NCBI RefSeq assembly: GCF_003345295.1
Contig: NZ_CP031055.1
Coordinates: 2,108,001 to 2,172,000, forward strand
Reading direction: 5' to 3'
Length of the DNA: 64,000 bases
From: Vibrio splendidus
Lineage (GTDB): Bacteria > Pseudomonadota > Gammaproteobacteria > Enterobacterales > Vibrionaceae
Made by a program: the position numbers and the translations under genes. A model generated the notes under the pieces. It was not told the DNA's origin. It searched no databases and saw nothing but the letters and a program-made list of their open reading frames with translations. Shown piece by piece: positions 42,552 through 51,530 of this stretch. Within the stretch, counting starts at the first letter, position 1; each line of letters starts with the position of its first letter.

Positions 42552-45242
42552 ATGATCTCTTTAATTGAACAAATTCGCACGGGCTCAATTTGGAACTTCC
42601 CGGGCGGTGTGCACCCTGCTGAAAACAAGAAACAGTCGAATACTACTGATATCGTGCATGCAAGGCTCCCAGAAGAAATCGTTCTTCCAGTGAAACAGCA
42701 CATCGGTAAGCCTGGTAACTTGTTGGTTGCTGTCGGTGATGCCGTACTCAAAGGTCAACAACTGACGGCCTTAGAGACTGGTTTTACTTTGCCAGTACAT
42801 GCACCAACATCGGGTGTGATTACCGCTATCGAACCACGAACCACCGCTCACCCTTCAGGCTTGAGCGACGTGTGCGTGGTTATTAAACCTGATGGCCTCG
42901 ACGCTTGGGTTGCAAAACACCCGGTTGAAGATTTTTCTACAAAGACATCCGATGAACTGCTTGATGTAATTCGCCAAGCTGGTATCTCAGGCATGGGTGG
43001 CGCAGGCTTCCCCACCGCTAAAAAGCTTCAATCCGGCTTAGGTCGTACCGACATTTTAATCGTCAACGCTGCTGAGTGTGAACCTTACATCACCTCAGAT
43101 GACAAGTTGCTGCAAGAGCATGCCGAAGAAGTATTAAAAGGCATCGAAGTGGTTGAACACATTCTTCAACCAAAGTTGACGGTTATCGGCATTGAAGACA
43201 ACAAACCAGATGCGATAAAAGCTCTTGAGATTGCTGCGAAAGACAAAGATATCGTCATTCGTGTTATCCCAACTAAATACCCTTCTGGTGGTGAGAAGCA
43301 ACTTATCAAGATCCTCACCAACAAAGAGGTTCCAGCTGGCGGCATCCCTGCAGACATTGGTGTTTTGGTTCAGAACGTCGGTTCTCTTTATTCTATTAAG
43401 CGAGCGGTAATTGACGGCGAACCTGTGGTTAACCGCGTTGTGACCTTAACCGGTAAAACCTTTAAGCAACCTCGTAACGTTTGGGCGCTATTAGGCACAC
43501 CTGTACATGAGTTACTTGAAGAGTTTGGCTACAAAGCCGATAAAAAATTGCCGCGTTTGATTTTGGGCGGCCCTATGATGGGCTTCACCTTGCCACATGC
43601 CAATGTGCCAATCACCAAAACGTCGAACTGTATTTTAGCGCCAACGCGTCGTGAGATCTCACCAAGCACTTACGAGATGGAATGTATTCGTTGCAGCGCG
43701 TGTGCTGAAGCTTGTCCTGCGTCTCTACTTCCTCAACAACTGCAATGGCATGCGAAAGCCAACGAGTTGGATAAGTGTGAAGAGCTGAATATTAAAGACT
43801 GTATTGAATGTGGTGCTTGTGCGTTTGTCTGCCCAAGTGAAATCCCTCTTGTTCAGTACTATCGCCAGGCAAAAGCAGAAATCAAAACAAGAAAAGATGA
43901 AGCAACGGCCGCAGAACGCGCCAAGATTCGTTTCGAAGAGAAAAACGCTCGTATGGAGCGTGACAAAGCTGAACGTGAAAATCGCTTCAAGAAAGCTGCT
44001 GACAACCGTCGTAAAGATATGAAGTCTGCGGATGGTGATGATGCGATTGCAGCTGCGATTGCTCGCGTTAAAGCGCAAAAAGCTGCGGCAGACCAAACAG
44101 CTAATGCAGAACCAGCCGTGAAACCTGCGGTAGCCGCTGCGATTGCGAAGGCAAAAGCGAAACAAGCTGCAGCTCAAAAAGCAAACGACGCCGGACCTGA
44201 TAACTCTGAAATGTCTAAGTTACGAGAAGAGCGTAAGAGACAAGCTAGAGAACGTAAAGCACAACAAGCTGCAACGGATAATCCAGCAGAGAACTCTGGC
44301 GATACTAAGAAAGATGCTATCGCTGCGGCTATTGCTCGCGCTAAAGCCAAGAAAGCTCAACAAGCGGAGTCAGCGTCTGAAGCTTCAGCTGAAAGTTCTG
44401 GCGACGCTAAGAAAGATGCTGTTGCTGCAGCTATCGCTCGTGCTAAAGCCAAGAAAGCTCAACAAGCAGAATCAGCTGCTCAAACCGAAAGTGAAGCGCC
44501 GGTTAAAAGTTCTGGCGACGCTAAGAAAGACGCAGTCGCTGCAGCAATTGCTCGCGCTAAAGCGAAGAAAGCACAACAAGCAGAATCAGCTGCTCAAACC
44601 GAAAGTGAAGCTCCAGCTAAAAGCTCTGGCGATGCCAAGAAAGACGCAGTCGCTACGGCCATTGCTCGTGCTAAAGCCAAGAAAGCTCAACAAACGGAAT
44701 CAGCTGCTCAAACCGAAAGTGAAGCTCCAGCTAAAAGCTCTGGCGATGCTAAGAAAGATGCCGTCGCTGCGGCCATTGCTCGCGCTAAAGCCAAAAAAGC
44801 ACAACAAGCTGAATCAGCTACTCAAACCGAAAGTGAAGCTCCGGTTAAAAGTTCTGGCGATGCTAAGAAAGATGCTGTCGCTGCGGCCATTGCTCGTGCT
44901 AAAGCCAAGAAAGCACAGCAAGCTAAGCAAGACCAAACAGCAGAAACTCCTGAGCCAGTGATTGAAGTTGAAGCTGAAATTCAATCAGAGCCCGTCGATC
45001 CTAAAAAAGCTGCCGTTGCCGCTGCAATAGCTCGCGCTAAAGCGAAGAAAGCACAGCAAGCTAAGCAGGTCGAAGCAGAAGCAACCGCTCCTGAAGCTGT
45101 AGTTGAAATTGAAGTGGAAGCTGAGATTCAATCAGAACCAGTCGATCCTAAAAAAGCAGCTGTTGCTGCCGCAATTGCTCGTGCTAAAGCAAGAAAGGCG
45201 CAGCAAGAGCAAGACAAAAAGAATAATGAGGAGAAAGAGTAG
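42552..45242 (+). CDS. rnfC: Rnf complex subunit RnfC with expanded C-terminal repeats
   Basis: Soluble NADH/FMN and Fe-S subunit of Rnf, related to NqrF/NuoF-like folds. Residues 1-450 form the enzyme core, with SGMGGAGFPTAKKL (nucleotide site) and two 4Fe-4S motifs CIRCSACAEACP and CIECGACAFVCP. From about residue 455 the chain becomes an Ala/Lys-rich tail of over 430 residues, with roughly ten repeats built on AVAAAIARAKAKKAQQ. At 896 residues it is much longer than E. coli RsxC (about 740). The ATG at 42552 was chosen over the upstream overlapping frame because it begins the conserved ISLIEQIRTGSIWNFPGGVHP region. Confidence 0.95.
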   Translation: MISLIEQIRTGSIWNFPGGVHPAENKKQSNTTDIVHARLPEEIVLPVKQHIGKPGNLLVAVGDAVLKGQQLTALETGFTLPVHAPTSGVITAIEPRTTAHPSGLSDVCVVIKPDGLDAWVAKHPVEDFSTKTSDELLDVIRQAGISGMGGAGFPTAKKLQSGLGRTDILIVNAAECEPYITSDDKLLQEHAEEVLKGIEVVEHILQPKLTVIGIEDNKPDAIKALEIAAKDKDIVIRVIPTKYPSGGEKQLIKILTNKEVPAGGIPADIGVLVQNVGSLYSIKRAVIDGEPVVNRVVTLTGKTFKQPRNVWALLGTPVHELLEEFGYKADKKLPRLILGGPMMGFTLPHANVPITKTSNCILAPTRREISPSTYEMECIRCSACAEACPASLLPQQLQWHAKANELDKCEELNIKDCIECGACAFVCPSEIPLVQYYRQAKAEIKTRKDEATAAERAKIRFEEKNARMERDKAERENRFKKAADNRRKDMKSADGDDAIAAAIARVKAQKAAADQTANAEPAVKPAVAAAIAKAKAKQAAAQKANDAGPDNSEMSKLREERKRQARERKAQQAATDNPAENSGDTKKDAIAAAIARAKAKKAQQAESASEASAESSGDAKKDAVAAAIARAKAKKAQQAESAAQTESEAPVKSSGDAKKDAVAAAIARAKAKKAQQAESAAQTESEAPAKSSGDAKKDAVATAIARAKAKKAQQTESAAQTESEAPAKSSGDAKKDAVAAAIARAKAKKAQQAESATQTESEAPVKSSGDAKKDAVAAAIARAKAKKAQQAKQDQTAETPEPVIEVEAEIQSEPVDPKKAAVAAAIARAKAKKAQQAKQVEAEATAPEAVVEIEVEAEIQSEPVDPKKAAVAAAIARAKARKAQQEQDKKNNEEKE
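44394..44963 (+). repeat. Tandem 114-bp repeat array inside rnfC
   Basis: Five nearly identical 114-bp units start at 44394, 44508, 44622, 44736 and 44850, each encoding 38 residues that begin SSGDAKKDAVAAAIARAKAK; the fifth is partial. Flanking degenerate units extend the array to about 44040-45220. The unit length is a multiple of three, so gain or loss keeps the frame. Confidence 0.92.
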
Positions 45243-46288
45243 TGGCCTTCTTTATCGCCAGCTCACCGCACGCACACAATCGTAGAAGCACCCCTGATCT
45301 CATGAAATGGGTCGCTATTTGTGCATTGCCAGGTCTACTAGCTCAAACCTACTTCTTTGGATGGGGTACGCTCATCCAGTTAGTATTTGCTATTGCACTT
45401 GCTGTTACCTTTGAAGCCGCTGTAATGCTGCTAAGAAAACGTCCGCCAGTGATGGCATTACGTGATTACAGCGCTGTTGTGACCGCTTGGCTACTCAGTG
45501 TCGCGATTCCCCCACACTCTCCGTGGTGGATTCTAGTCATAGGTATGTTCTTCGCTATTGTCATCGCTAAGCACCTATATGGCGGCCTTGGACAAAATCC
45601 ATTTAATCCAGCGATGGTTGCTTACGTTGTTTTGCTGATCTCATTTCCAGTTCAAATGACCAGTTGGAATGCACCGGCCAGCTTAACGGCTGAAGCAACA
45701 AGCTTTGTTGACTCTTTCTTGATGATCTTTACTGGTTTCAATAATGAAGGGTTGTCTCTGCAGCAAGCTCGTTTAGGTATTGATGGCACCACAATGGCGA
45801 CGCCACTCGATGCCTTCAAAACCGCATTAACAGCAGGCAACACCGCTTCTGAAGCTCTATCTCAACCTCAATTTAGCTGGTTAGCTGGCGTGGGTTGGGA
45901 ATGGGTAAACCTTGCTTACCTTGTTGGTGGCCTAGTGTTGATTAAGCAACGTGTGATTCAATGGCATATTCCGGTAGCTTTCATCGGTAGCTTGACCCTA
46001 TTTAGCCTAGTGTTCTTGGTGTTGACGCCAGGTGAAACCGCTTCGCCAACCATTCACCTATTGTCTGGCGCAACCATGCTTGGTGCATTCTTCATTGCAA
46101 CCGATCCGGTTTCAGCCTCGACGACAGTTAAAGGTCGCTTGGTATTTGGTGCCCTGATTGGCGGGTTAGTCTTTATTATCCGCAGTTGGGGTGGCTTCCC
46201 TGATGGCGTGGCGTTTGCTGTATTGTTAGCCAACATGTGTGTTCCACTGATTGACTACTACACCAAACCTCGTACATACGGCCACTAA
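45242..46288 (+). CDS. rnfD: Rnf complex subunit RnfD
   Basis: Membrane subunit of Rnf related to NqrB, carrying covalent FMN. The 348 residues include about nine hydrophobic spans. The flavinylation region SGATMLGAFFIATDPVSAS contains the Thr that takes FMN. The GTG start at 45242 overlaps the rnfC stop (TAGTG), indicating coupling. Confidence 0.95.
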   Translation: MAFFIASSPHAHNRRSTPDLMKWVAICALPGLLAQTYFFGWGTLIQLVFAIALAVTFEAAVMLLRKRPPVMALRDYSAVVTAWLLSVAIPPHSPWWILVIGMFFAIVIAKHLYGGLGQNPFNPAMVAYVVLLISFPVQMTSWNAPASLTAEATSFVDSFLMIFTGFNNEGLSLQQARLGIDGTTMATPLDAFKTALTAGNTASEALSQPQFSWLAGVGWEWVNLAYLVGGLVLIKQRVIQWHIPVAFIGSLTLFSLVFLVLTPGETASPTIHLLSGATMLGAFFIATDPVSASTTVKGRLVFGALIGGLVFIIRSWGGFPDGVAFAVLLANMCVPLIDYYTKPRTYGH

Positions 46289-46301
46289 GGAAGCAGATAC
46301 T

Positions 46302-46931
46302 ATGCTAAATGCAATTAAGAAAAACGGTCTTGTACTTGCGATTTTTGCCTGCGCTTCGACAGGTTTGGTGGCCGTTACTCACTACCTGACCAAAGATCAG
46401 ATCAAACAACAAGAACAGGCTCAGTTACTGTCTGTGCTTAACCAAGTGATCCCGCACGATCTTCATGACAACGAGCTGTTTTCAGCTTGTACTTTGGTGG
46501 AAGCTGAGGAGCTTGGAACAGAACAAGCAATGCCGGCTTATATTGCTACACTCAACGGTGAACCTAGCGCGATTGCGATCGAAGCCATTGCTCCTGATGG
46601 CTACAATGGTGCAATAAAAGTAATTGTTGGGATGAAAATTGACGGTACCATTTTAGGTACACGTGTGCTTTCCCACAGGGAAACTCCGGGGTTAGGCGAT
46701 AAGATTGACCTTCGAGTGAGTGATTGGATACTCTCTTTTGCAGGTAAACAAGTAACCGAGTCGAATCTTGACCGTTGGAAGGTTCGTAAAGATGGTGGTG
46801 ATTTCGACCAGTTTACCGGCGCAACCATCACACCAAGAGCTGTCGTTAAGTCCGTCAAACAGGCGGTTCAATACGTTAACCAAAATAACCAAGCATTGCT
46901 TGCTCAACCTCTAAATTGTGGTGGTGAATAA
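46302..46931 (+). CDS. rnfG: Rnf complex subunit RnfG
   Basis: Flavoprotein subunit related to NqrC: one N-terminal membrane helix and a periplasmic FMN domain. The flavinylation motif FTGATITPRAVVKSV (S/T-GAT type) is near residue 170. The length is 209 residues from the ATG at 46302, which has AAGGA upstream; an earlier in-frame ATG at 46251 lies inside rnfD. It overlaps rnfE by one base (TAATG). Confidence 0.95.
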   Translation: MLNAIKKNGLVLAIFACASTGLVAVTHYLTKDQIKQQEQAQLLSVLNQVIPHDLHDNELFSACTLVEAEELGTEQAMPAYIATLNGEPSAIAIEAIAPDGYNGAIKVIVGMKIDGTILGTRVLSHRETPGLGDKIDLRVSDWILSFAGKQVTESNLDRWKVRKDGGDFDQFTGATITPRAVVKSVKQAVQYVNQNNQALLAQPLNCGGE

Positions 46932-47623
46932 TGAGTGACCATAAAACACTAATTAAAAATGGCATGTGGGCCAACAACCCTGCCCTAGTGCAACTCCTTG
47001 GCTTATGTCCGCTGTTGGCTGTCTCTTCAACTGTGACTAACGCTCTTGGATTAGGTATCGCTACCTTGCTTGTATTGGTCGGGTCGAACGTGTCTGTTTC
47101 TCTGGTTCGAAACCATGTGCCAAAAGAAGTGCGTATTCCAGTATTCGTGATGATCATTGCGTCACTGGTAACCTGTGTTCAACTTCTGATGAACGCATAC
47201 GCGTATGGCCTTTACCTCTCTTTGGGTATCTTCATCCCACTGATCGTAACCAACTGTATCATCATTGGCCGAGCTGAAGCCTTCGCGTCTAAAAACGAAG
47301 TGCTACCTGCTGCTCAAGATGGTTTCTGGATGGGTCTTGGCATGACATCGGTACTGGTTGTATTGGGTGCGATGCGTGAGGTTATTGGTAACGGAACCCT
47401 ATTTGATGGCGCAGACCTACTCCTTGGTGATTGGGCTTCGGTGTTACGAATCCAGATATTCCAATTTGATAACAGCTTCTTGTTAGCCCTGCTACCACCC
47501 GGTGCCTTCATTGGTGTTGGTTTCTTGATTGCTTTGAAAAACATCATCGACAACCAAGCTAAATCTAGACAGCCAAAACAAGAAAAACCAGCTATTGAAC
47601 GCGCTCGCGTTACCAATGCCTGA
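46931..47623 (+). CDS. rnfE: Rnf complex subunit RnfE
   Basis: Integral membrane subunit related to NqrD and RnfA. It has six spans in 230 residues, with NPALVQLLGLCPLLAVSSTV at the N-terminus and FIPLIVTNCIIIGRAEAFAS in the middle. The family is thought to hold an intramembrane Fe-S cluster through Cys in the repeated LGLCPL and TNC motifs, both present. nth follows after 206 bp, an order shared with E. coli. Confidence 0.95.
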   Translation: MSDHKTLIKNGMWANNPALVQLLGLCPLLAVSSTVTNALGLGIATLLVLVGSNVSVSLVRNHVPKEVRIPVFVMIIASLVTCVQLLMNAYAYGLYLSLGIFIPLIVTNCIIIGRAEAFASKNEVLPAAQDGFWMGLGMTSVLVVLGAMREVIGNGTLFDGADLLLGDWASVLRIQIFQFDNSFLLALLPPGAFIGVGFLIALKNIIDNQAKSRQPKQEKPAIERARVTNA

Positions 47624-47643
47624 TAAGTTACAGTAGCTTAAAC

Positions 47644-47672
47644 CCTGCTGAGTAGCTCAACCGCTCAGCAGG
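47644..47672 (+). other. Hairpin after rnfE
   Basis: CCTGCTGAG pairs with CTCAGCAGG around an 11-nt loop. There is no T-run, so it may be a processing or stability element rather than a terminator. Confidence 0.5.
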
Positions 47673-47829
47673 TAAATAGATTGACCAAGTACACATAATA
47701 ATGACGCTCATAAGAGCGCGTAACCGATGATAAAGCCTGAACCATTGCGAAACTTGTTATTTTAAAACGAGTAAGTTTGAAAGAACTTCGCCGGAACTCA
47801 AGCCCTAACTATTTGAAAGTAATGTCGCT

Positions 47830-48465
47830 ATGAACAATGTAAAACGAGTAGAAATACTTGAGCGTTTGAGAGAAAACAATCCAAATCCAGAAACCGAGCT
47901 TAACTGGAACAGCCCTTTCGAGTTGCTGATCGCCGTGCTCTTATCTGCGCAGGCAACCGATGTCAGCGTCAACAAAGCCACTGATAAGCTTTATCCTGTG
48001 GCTAATACTCCACAGGCTATTTTCGACCTAGGTGTCGATGGCCTAAAAGAGTACATCAAGACCATCGGCCTATTTAATTCGAAAGCAGAAAACACCATCA
48101 AAACGTGTCGTATGCTGCTTGACCTACACAATGGTGAAGTACCGGAAGATCGCGCTGCATTAGAAGCCCTTCCTGGCGTTGGCCGTAAGACTGCCAACGT
48201 AGTATTGAATACCGCTTTCGGTTGGCCAACCATTGCCGTTGACACTCACATCTACCGTGTATCAAACCGCACCAAGTTAGCGATGGGTAAAACGGTCGAT
48301 GATGTTGAAGCTAAGCTGCTCAAAGTCATTCCAAAAGAATTCAAACTGGATGTCCACCATTGGCTCATTCTTCATGGACGTTACACCTGTGTCGCGCGTA
48401 AACCACGCTGTGGCAGCTGTATCATTGAAGACCTATGTGAGTTCAAAGAGAAGACAGACGTCTAG
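47830..48465 (+). CDS. nth: Endonuclease III
   Basis: DNA glycosylase/AP lyase that removes oxidised pyrimidines. The helix-hairpin-helix LPGVGRKTANVVLN includes the catalytic Lys, and the catalytic Asp follows in AVDTHIYRVSNR. The C-terminal Fe-S loop has the spacing C-x6-C-x2-C-x5-C (CVARKPRCGSCIIEDLC). The length of 211 residues is standard. It lies downstream of the rnf operon. Confidence 0.97.
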   Translation: MNNVKRVEILERLRENNPNPETELNWNSPFELLIAVLLSAQATDVSVNKATDKLYPVANTPQAIFDLGVDGLKEYIKTIGLFNSKAENTIKTCRMLLDLHNGEVPEDRAALEALPGVGRKTANVVLNTAFGWPTIAVDTHIYRVSNRTKLAMGKTVDDVEAKLLKVIPKEFKLDVHHWLILHGRYTCVARKPRCGSCIIEDLCEFKEKTDV

Positions 48466-48489
48466 GCTCATAAGCTTTAGCTCTAAGTA

Positions 48490-48522
48490 AGAAGCTAAGA
48501 AGCTAAGAAGCTAAGAAGCTAA
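48490..48522. repeat. Microsatellite (AGAAGCTA)x4
   Basis: Four perfect tandem copies of the 8-bp unit AGAAGCTA lie 24 bp after nth in noncoding DNA, preceded by related degenerate sequence. Confidence 0.9.
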
Positions 48523-48595
48523 ACAATGCCGCATTTTTCTAGCGGCATAAACAGAATTACAAAAACGTATACATAATTAAAGCTAGGAGCAAATC

Positions 48596-49012
48596 ATGTC
48601 AAACGGTCGTATTTTACACACCATGCTACGCGTGGGTGATCTAGACAAGTCTATCGAGTTCTACACCAATGTAATGGGCATGCAGCTATTACGTAAGAAC
48701 GAAAACAAAGAGTACGAATACACGCTGGCTTTCGTTGGCTTTGGTGATGAATCTCAAGGAGCTGTGATTGAGCTGACTCACAACTGGGGCACGACTGAAT
48801 ACGACCTTGGCTCAGCTTTTGGTCACGTTGCTATAGGTGTTGATGACATCTACACAACGTGTGATGCAATTAAAGCAGCAGGCGGTAACGTAACGCGTGA
48901 AGCTGGTCCGGTTAAAGGCGGCTCCACACACATCGCATTCGTTAAAGATCCTGATGGCTACATGATTGAACTTATTCAGAACAAACAAGCAAGTGCTGGT
49001 CTAGAAGGTTAA
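48596..49012 (+). CDS. gloA: Lactoylglutathione lyase (glyoxalase I)
   Basis: Nickel- or zinc-dependent enzyme that detoxifies methylglyoxal through its glutathione adduct. Metal ligands are visible: His8 (RILHTMLRVGD), Glu near 56 (AVIELTHNWG), His near 77 (FGHVAIGVDD) and Glu near 127 (GYMIELIQ). The length is 138 residues. A good AGGAG site precedes the start. It is monocistronic with its own terminator. Confidence 0.96.
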   Translation: MSNGRILHTMLRVGDLDKSIEFYTNVMGMQLLRKNENKEYEYTLAFVGFGDESQGAVIELTHNWGTTEYDLGSAFGHVAIGVDDIYTTCDAIKAAGGNVTREAGPVKGGSTHIAFVKDPDGYMIELIQNKQASAGLEG

Positions 49013-49070
49013 TTCCTAACAAACCGCTATGAAGTTTGGCTTTGAAAATAAAAGCCTAAACCAATACCAA

Positions 49071-49101
49071 AAGAAGCGAGCCCTATGCTCGCTTCTTTTT
49101 T
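49071..49101 (+). terminator. Terminator of gloA
   Basis: AAGAAGCGAGC pairs with GCTCGCTTCTT, with a 5-nt loop and T-run. Confidence 0.9.
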
Positions 49102-49162
49102 ATGTTTCCACGCATGAACAATACCCTTCACTAATTATTATTAACAATCTCACCAATGAAAC

Positions 49163-49191
49163 TTTACATGATAATGATTATCATTTAAATT
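49163..49191 (+). promoter_or_regulatory. Promoter with embedded Fur box for the DUF2753 gene
   Basis: TTTACA (49163-49168) and TAAATT (49186-49191) are 17 nt apart. The spacer holds GATAATGATTATCATT (from 49170), agreeing with about 15 of 19 positions of the Fur consensus. Fur-Fe binding here would occlude RNA polymerase. The gene begins 29 bp downstream. Confidence 0.7.
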
Positions 49192-49220
49192 AACCACCTA
49201 TTGATTAGTGAGGTAATACA

Positions 49221-49655
49221 ATGATTAGCGAATGGGAAAAACACACGTTACTTGCCGATACTGCATTGCAGCTCGACGATCCTGTACGAAGTATTCTTCA
49301 CTATCAGCAAGCATTAAACTTAAGCGAAGAAATTACTGAACGCACTGATATTCAGGCTGACGAACGCCTACTGATCTCAGTGATCTCTTGTCACAATCTC
49401 GCGCAATTCTGGCGATGGGCTGGTGATACCGAATACGAGCTCAAGTATCTTCAACTGGCTTCAGAAAAAGTGCTGACACTGATCCCGCAGTGCCCTAACA
49501 CTCAATGTTCCAGCTTTATCGATTCTATTGGTTGCTGTAAGAAAGCGCTGATCGATTTCATGAAACGCCATCCCAATCCTAAAATTGCTTCTATGGTAGA
49601 AAAGATCGATACCGCGACCAACTGTGAAATGATCGCTCGTTTCCGCTTGAACTAA
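49221..49655 (+). CDS. DUF2753-type protein, probably iron-regulated
   Basis: Small soluble helical protein of unknown function (144 residues) that I recognise as a Vibrio DUF2753-type protein. The sequence has TPR-like pairing of helices (ADTALQLDDPVRSILHYQQAL resembles a TPR helix pair) and a cysteine-rich stretch near residue 95-106 (CPNTQC, then GCC). No signal peptide or membrane span is seen. AGGTAA lies upstream of the start. The promoter contains a Fur box, so expression is likely induced by iron limitation. A terminator on the opposite strand ends motY beyond it. Confidence 0.7.
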   Translation: MISEWEKHTLLADTALQLDDPVRSILHYQQALNLSEEITERTDIQADERLLISVISCHNLAQFWRWAGDTEYELKYLQLASEKVLTLIPQCPNTQCSSFIDSIGCCKKALIDFMKRHPNPKIASMVEKIDTATNCEMIARFRLN

Positions 49656-49693
49656 ACGAGTTACGTTTAGACAATAGCTCCAAATTTTAAAGA

Positions 49694-49720
49694 CAAAAAA
49701 GCCCGTCATTACGACGGGCT
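49694..49720 (-). terminator. Terminator of motY
   Basis: AGCCCGTC (49700-49707) pairs with GACGGGCT (49713-49720); read on the minus strand a T-run follows. It lies about 30 bp after motY. Confidence 0.85.
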
Positions 49721-49750
49721 ATCTGATTTCAAAACAAGCAATTATTCTGC

Positions 49751-50632
49751 TTAAACCTGCGTACGACCTAAAGAGATCACAACGCGTCGGTTCTTGTCTT
49801 TACCGATTGGCGAATTGTTGTCTGCAATCGGGCGACGTTTACCATAGCCCTGAACTTGGATACGATCTTCTGGCAAGCCTAAAGATTTGAAGTACTCTCT
49901 TAACGATTCCGCTCTGCGCTCTGAAAGGTTTTGGCTAATACCTTTGCTGTCGACAGAATCGGTGTACGTTGCCACCAGCACAAGATCGATGTCTTGGTTG
50001 TAGCGAACATAATCAGCAATTTGGCTCAGCCTTTTGCGCGACGACTTGTTCAGCTGATCACTGTTACGGTCATAGTGCAAAATAGTGAAAGAGATATCTT
50101 CAAAGCTGTAAGGCAGCAGGTTAGCAACACAGTCACTGAACACATTGTATTTTTCTTGGAATAACACCGACGATAACGATACTTCGATACGCTGATCTCG
50201 GCTCTGCCACTCTTGGTAACTGAATGTCGGGTAGCGACCTTTCTCCAACTCACTCAAAATCCCCCAAGCTGTTTGACCACCGACATAGCCATCAAATTGT
50301 TGGAAGAATTTAATCGTAGTCATGCGATCAGCACTTTCGCCCGGACGCCAAGGTGGCGGCATAGAGATTAAGCTAACATTACGTGTAGCCCCCATTGGGC
50401 GACGCATTTTAAGCTCAAAGTCCAAAATGATTTTTTTACTCGCGCGAGATGAAAACTCAGCATCACCAAAATTTGGGATAGGGTGAACCAAGCGGCATTC
50501 GAGTGGCGTGTTGGCCACCATCTCCCACGTTGACTGTTGAGGAGATGCTCCGTAACGCTTTTCTTGTGCCATTACTGGTGACGACATAAGTAGCGAAAAT
50601 AGTATTGAACCTGTTATGAGTTGTTTCTTCAT
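49751..50632 (-). CDS. motY: Sodium-driven flagellar motor protein MotY
   Basis: Component of the periplasmic T ring that holds the PomAB stator units of the Na+-driven polar flagellum. A Sec signal peptide (KKQLITGSILFSLLMSSPVMA) is followed by the MotX/basal-body binding domain (about 22-165) with YGASPQQSTWEM. The C-terminal OmpA-like peptidoglycan-binding domain (about 170-290) has the typical TYTDSVDSKGISQNLSERRA segment. The 293 residues match MotY of other Vibrio. A weak sigma-28-like pair (TAAA then GCGGCAAT, about 14 nt apart) is visible upstream near 50670-50700. Confidence 0.96.
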   Translation of the reverse strand: MKKQLITGSILFSLLMSSPVMAQEKRYGASPQQSTWEMVANTPLECRLVHPIPNFGDAEFSSRASKKIILDFELKMRRPMGATRNVSLISMPPPWRPGESADRMTTIKFFQQFDGYVGGQTAWGILSELEKGRYPTFSYQEWQSRDQRIEVSLSSVLFQEKYNVFSDCVANLLPYSFEDISFTILHYDRNSDQLNKSSRKRLSQIADYVRYNQDIDLVLVATYTDSVDSKGISQNLSERRAESLREYFKSLGLPEDRIQVQGYGKRRPIADNNSPIGKDKNRRVVISLGRTQV

Positions 50633-50820
50633 AAAGTGGAGTATCTCTTAAGCAATTCGTTTAACAATGCAGCCAATTGCCGCATTTTTCTCTCACGTTT
50701 AAATATGCAATTATCAAGCCGCAATGGATTAGGTAATTTATGATTTATTGCCCTTACCTAGTTTTTATCACTGCTATTATCTGCAATAATGCAGCCTTAA
50801 TCACACTTATTTGGGCTAAC

Positions 50821-51465
50821 ATGACTGTAGAAAACGAAGCTCTGACCCTAAAAAAACGCTTTCGTGGCTATTTTCCAGTGGTCATCGACGTGGAAACCGC
50901 AGGGTTTAACGCTGAAACCGATGCATTATTAGAGATCTGTGCCATTACGTTAAAAATGGATGAGAACGGAGATCTGCACCCTGCATCAACGCTTCATTTT
51001 CACATTGAGCCTTTTGAAGGCGCAAATATAGAGCAGGCAGCATTAGACTTTAACGGAATTAAAGACCCATTTAGCCCATTACGTGGTGCAGTGTCGGAAC
51101 AAGAAGCCCTTAAAGAAATCTACAAGCTAGTGAGAAAAGAACAAAAAGCTTCAGATTGCAGTCGCGCAATCATGGTTGCTCACAACGCTACATTCGATTT
51201 GAACTTCGTTAATGCAGCAAGTGAGCGCTGTAAGCTTAAACGCGTCCCTTTCCATCCATTTGCTACTTTTGACACTGCAGCTCTTAGTGGTCTCGCCTAC
51301 GGTCAAACCGTTTTGGCTAAAGCTTGCCGCACTGCAGGGATGGAATTTGACAACAAAGAAGCACACTCTGCTTTGTATGATACGCAAAAAACCACAGAGT
51401 TATTTTGCGGCATTGTAAACAAATGGAAAGCCCTTGGTGGTTGGCCTCTTGTTGACGAAGAATAA
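50821..51465 (+). CDS. rnt: Ribonuclease T
   Basis: 3'-5' exonuclease that trims tRNA and stable-RNA ends. The DEDDh residues are visible: DVET near residue 24, the Asp of NATFDLNF, and EAHSALYDTQKT with the general-base His and last Asp. The length is 214 residues from the ATG at 50821. The frame runs upstream to 50740, but the conserved N-terminus begins MTVENEALTLKKRFRGYFPV. It is divergent from motY. Confidence 0.96.
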   Translation: MTVENEALTLKKRFRGYFPVVIDVETAGFNAETDALLEICAITLKMDENGDLHPASTLHFHIEPFEGANIEQAALDFNGIKDPFSPLRGAVSEQEALKEIYKLVRKEQKASDCSRAIMVAHNATFDLNFVNAASERCKLKRVPFHPFATFDTAALSGLAYGQTVLAKACRTAGMEFDNKEAHSALYDTQKTTELFCGIVNKWKALGGWPLVDEE

Positions 51466-51530
51466 AAAATAGAGTCGGTAAACGTTCACTCGTATTGCCT
51501 TCATAAAAAACACAACATCCCGAGAATAAT

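Noticed and set aside
44143..44961. Long alternate-frame open reading frame inside rnfC
   Set aside because: It is a by-product of the repetitive Ala/Lys coding of the rnfC tail; it lacks its own ribosome-binding site, and its Leu/Lys/Arg-rich product has no plausible fold.
44394..44963. Regular repeats that could suggest a CRISPR array
   Set aside because: Units are contiguous, in frame with rnfC, and without unique spacers; they encode protein repeats.
50640..50720. Sigma-28 promoter for motY
   Set aside because: A TAAA and a GCGGCAAT element are visible but the spacing and -10 match are imperfect, so it is mentioned with motY and not listed as a feature.
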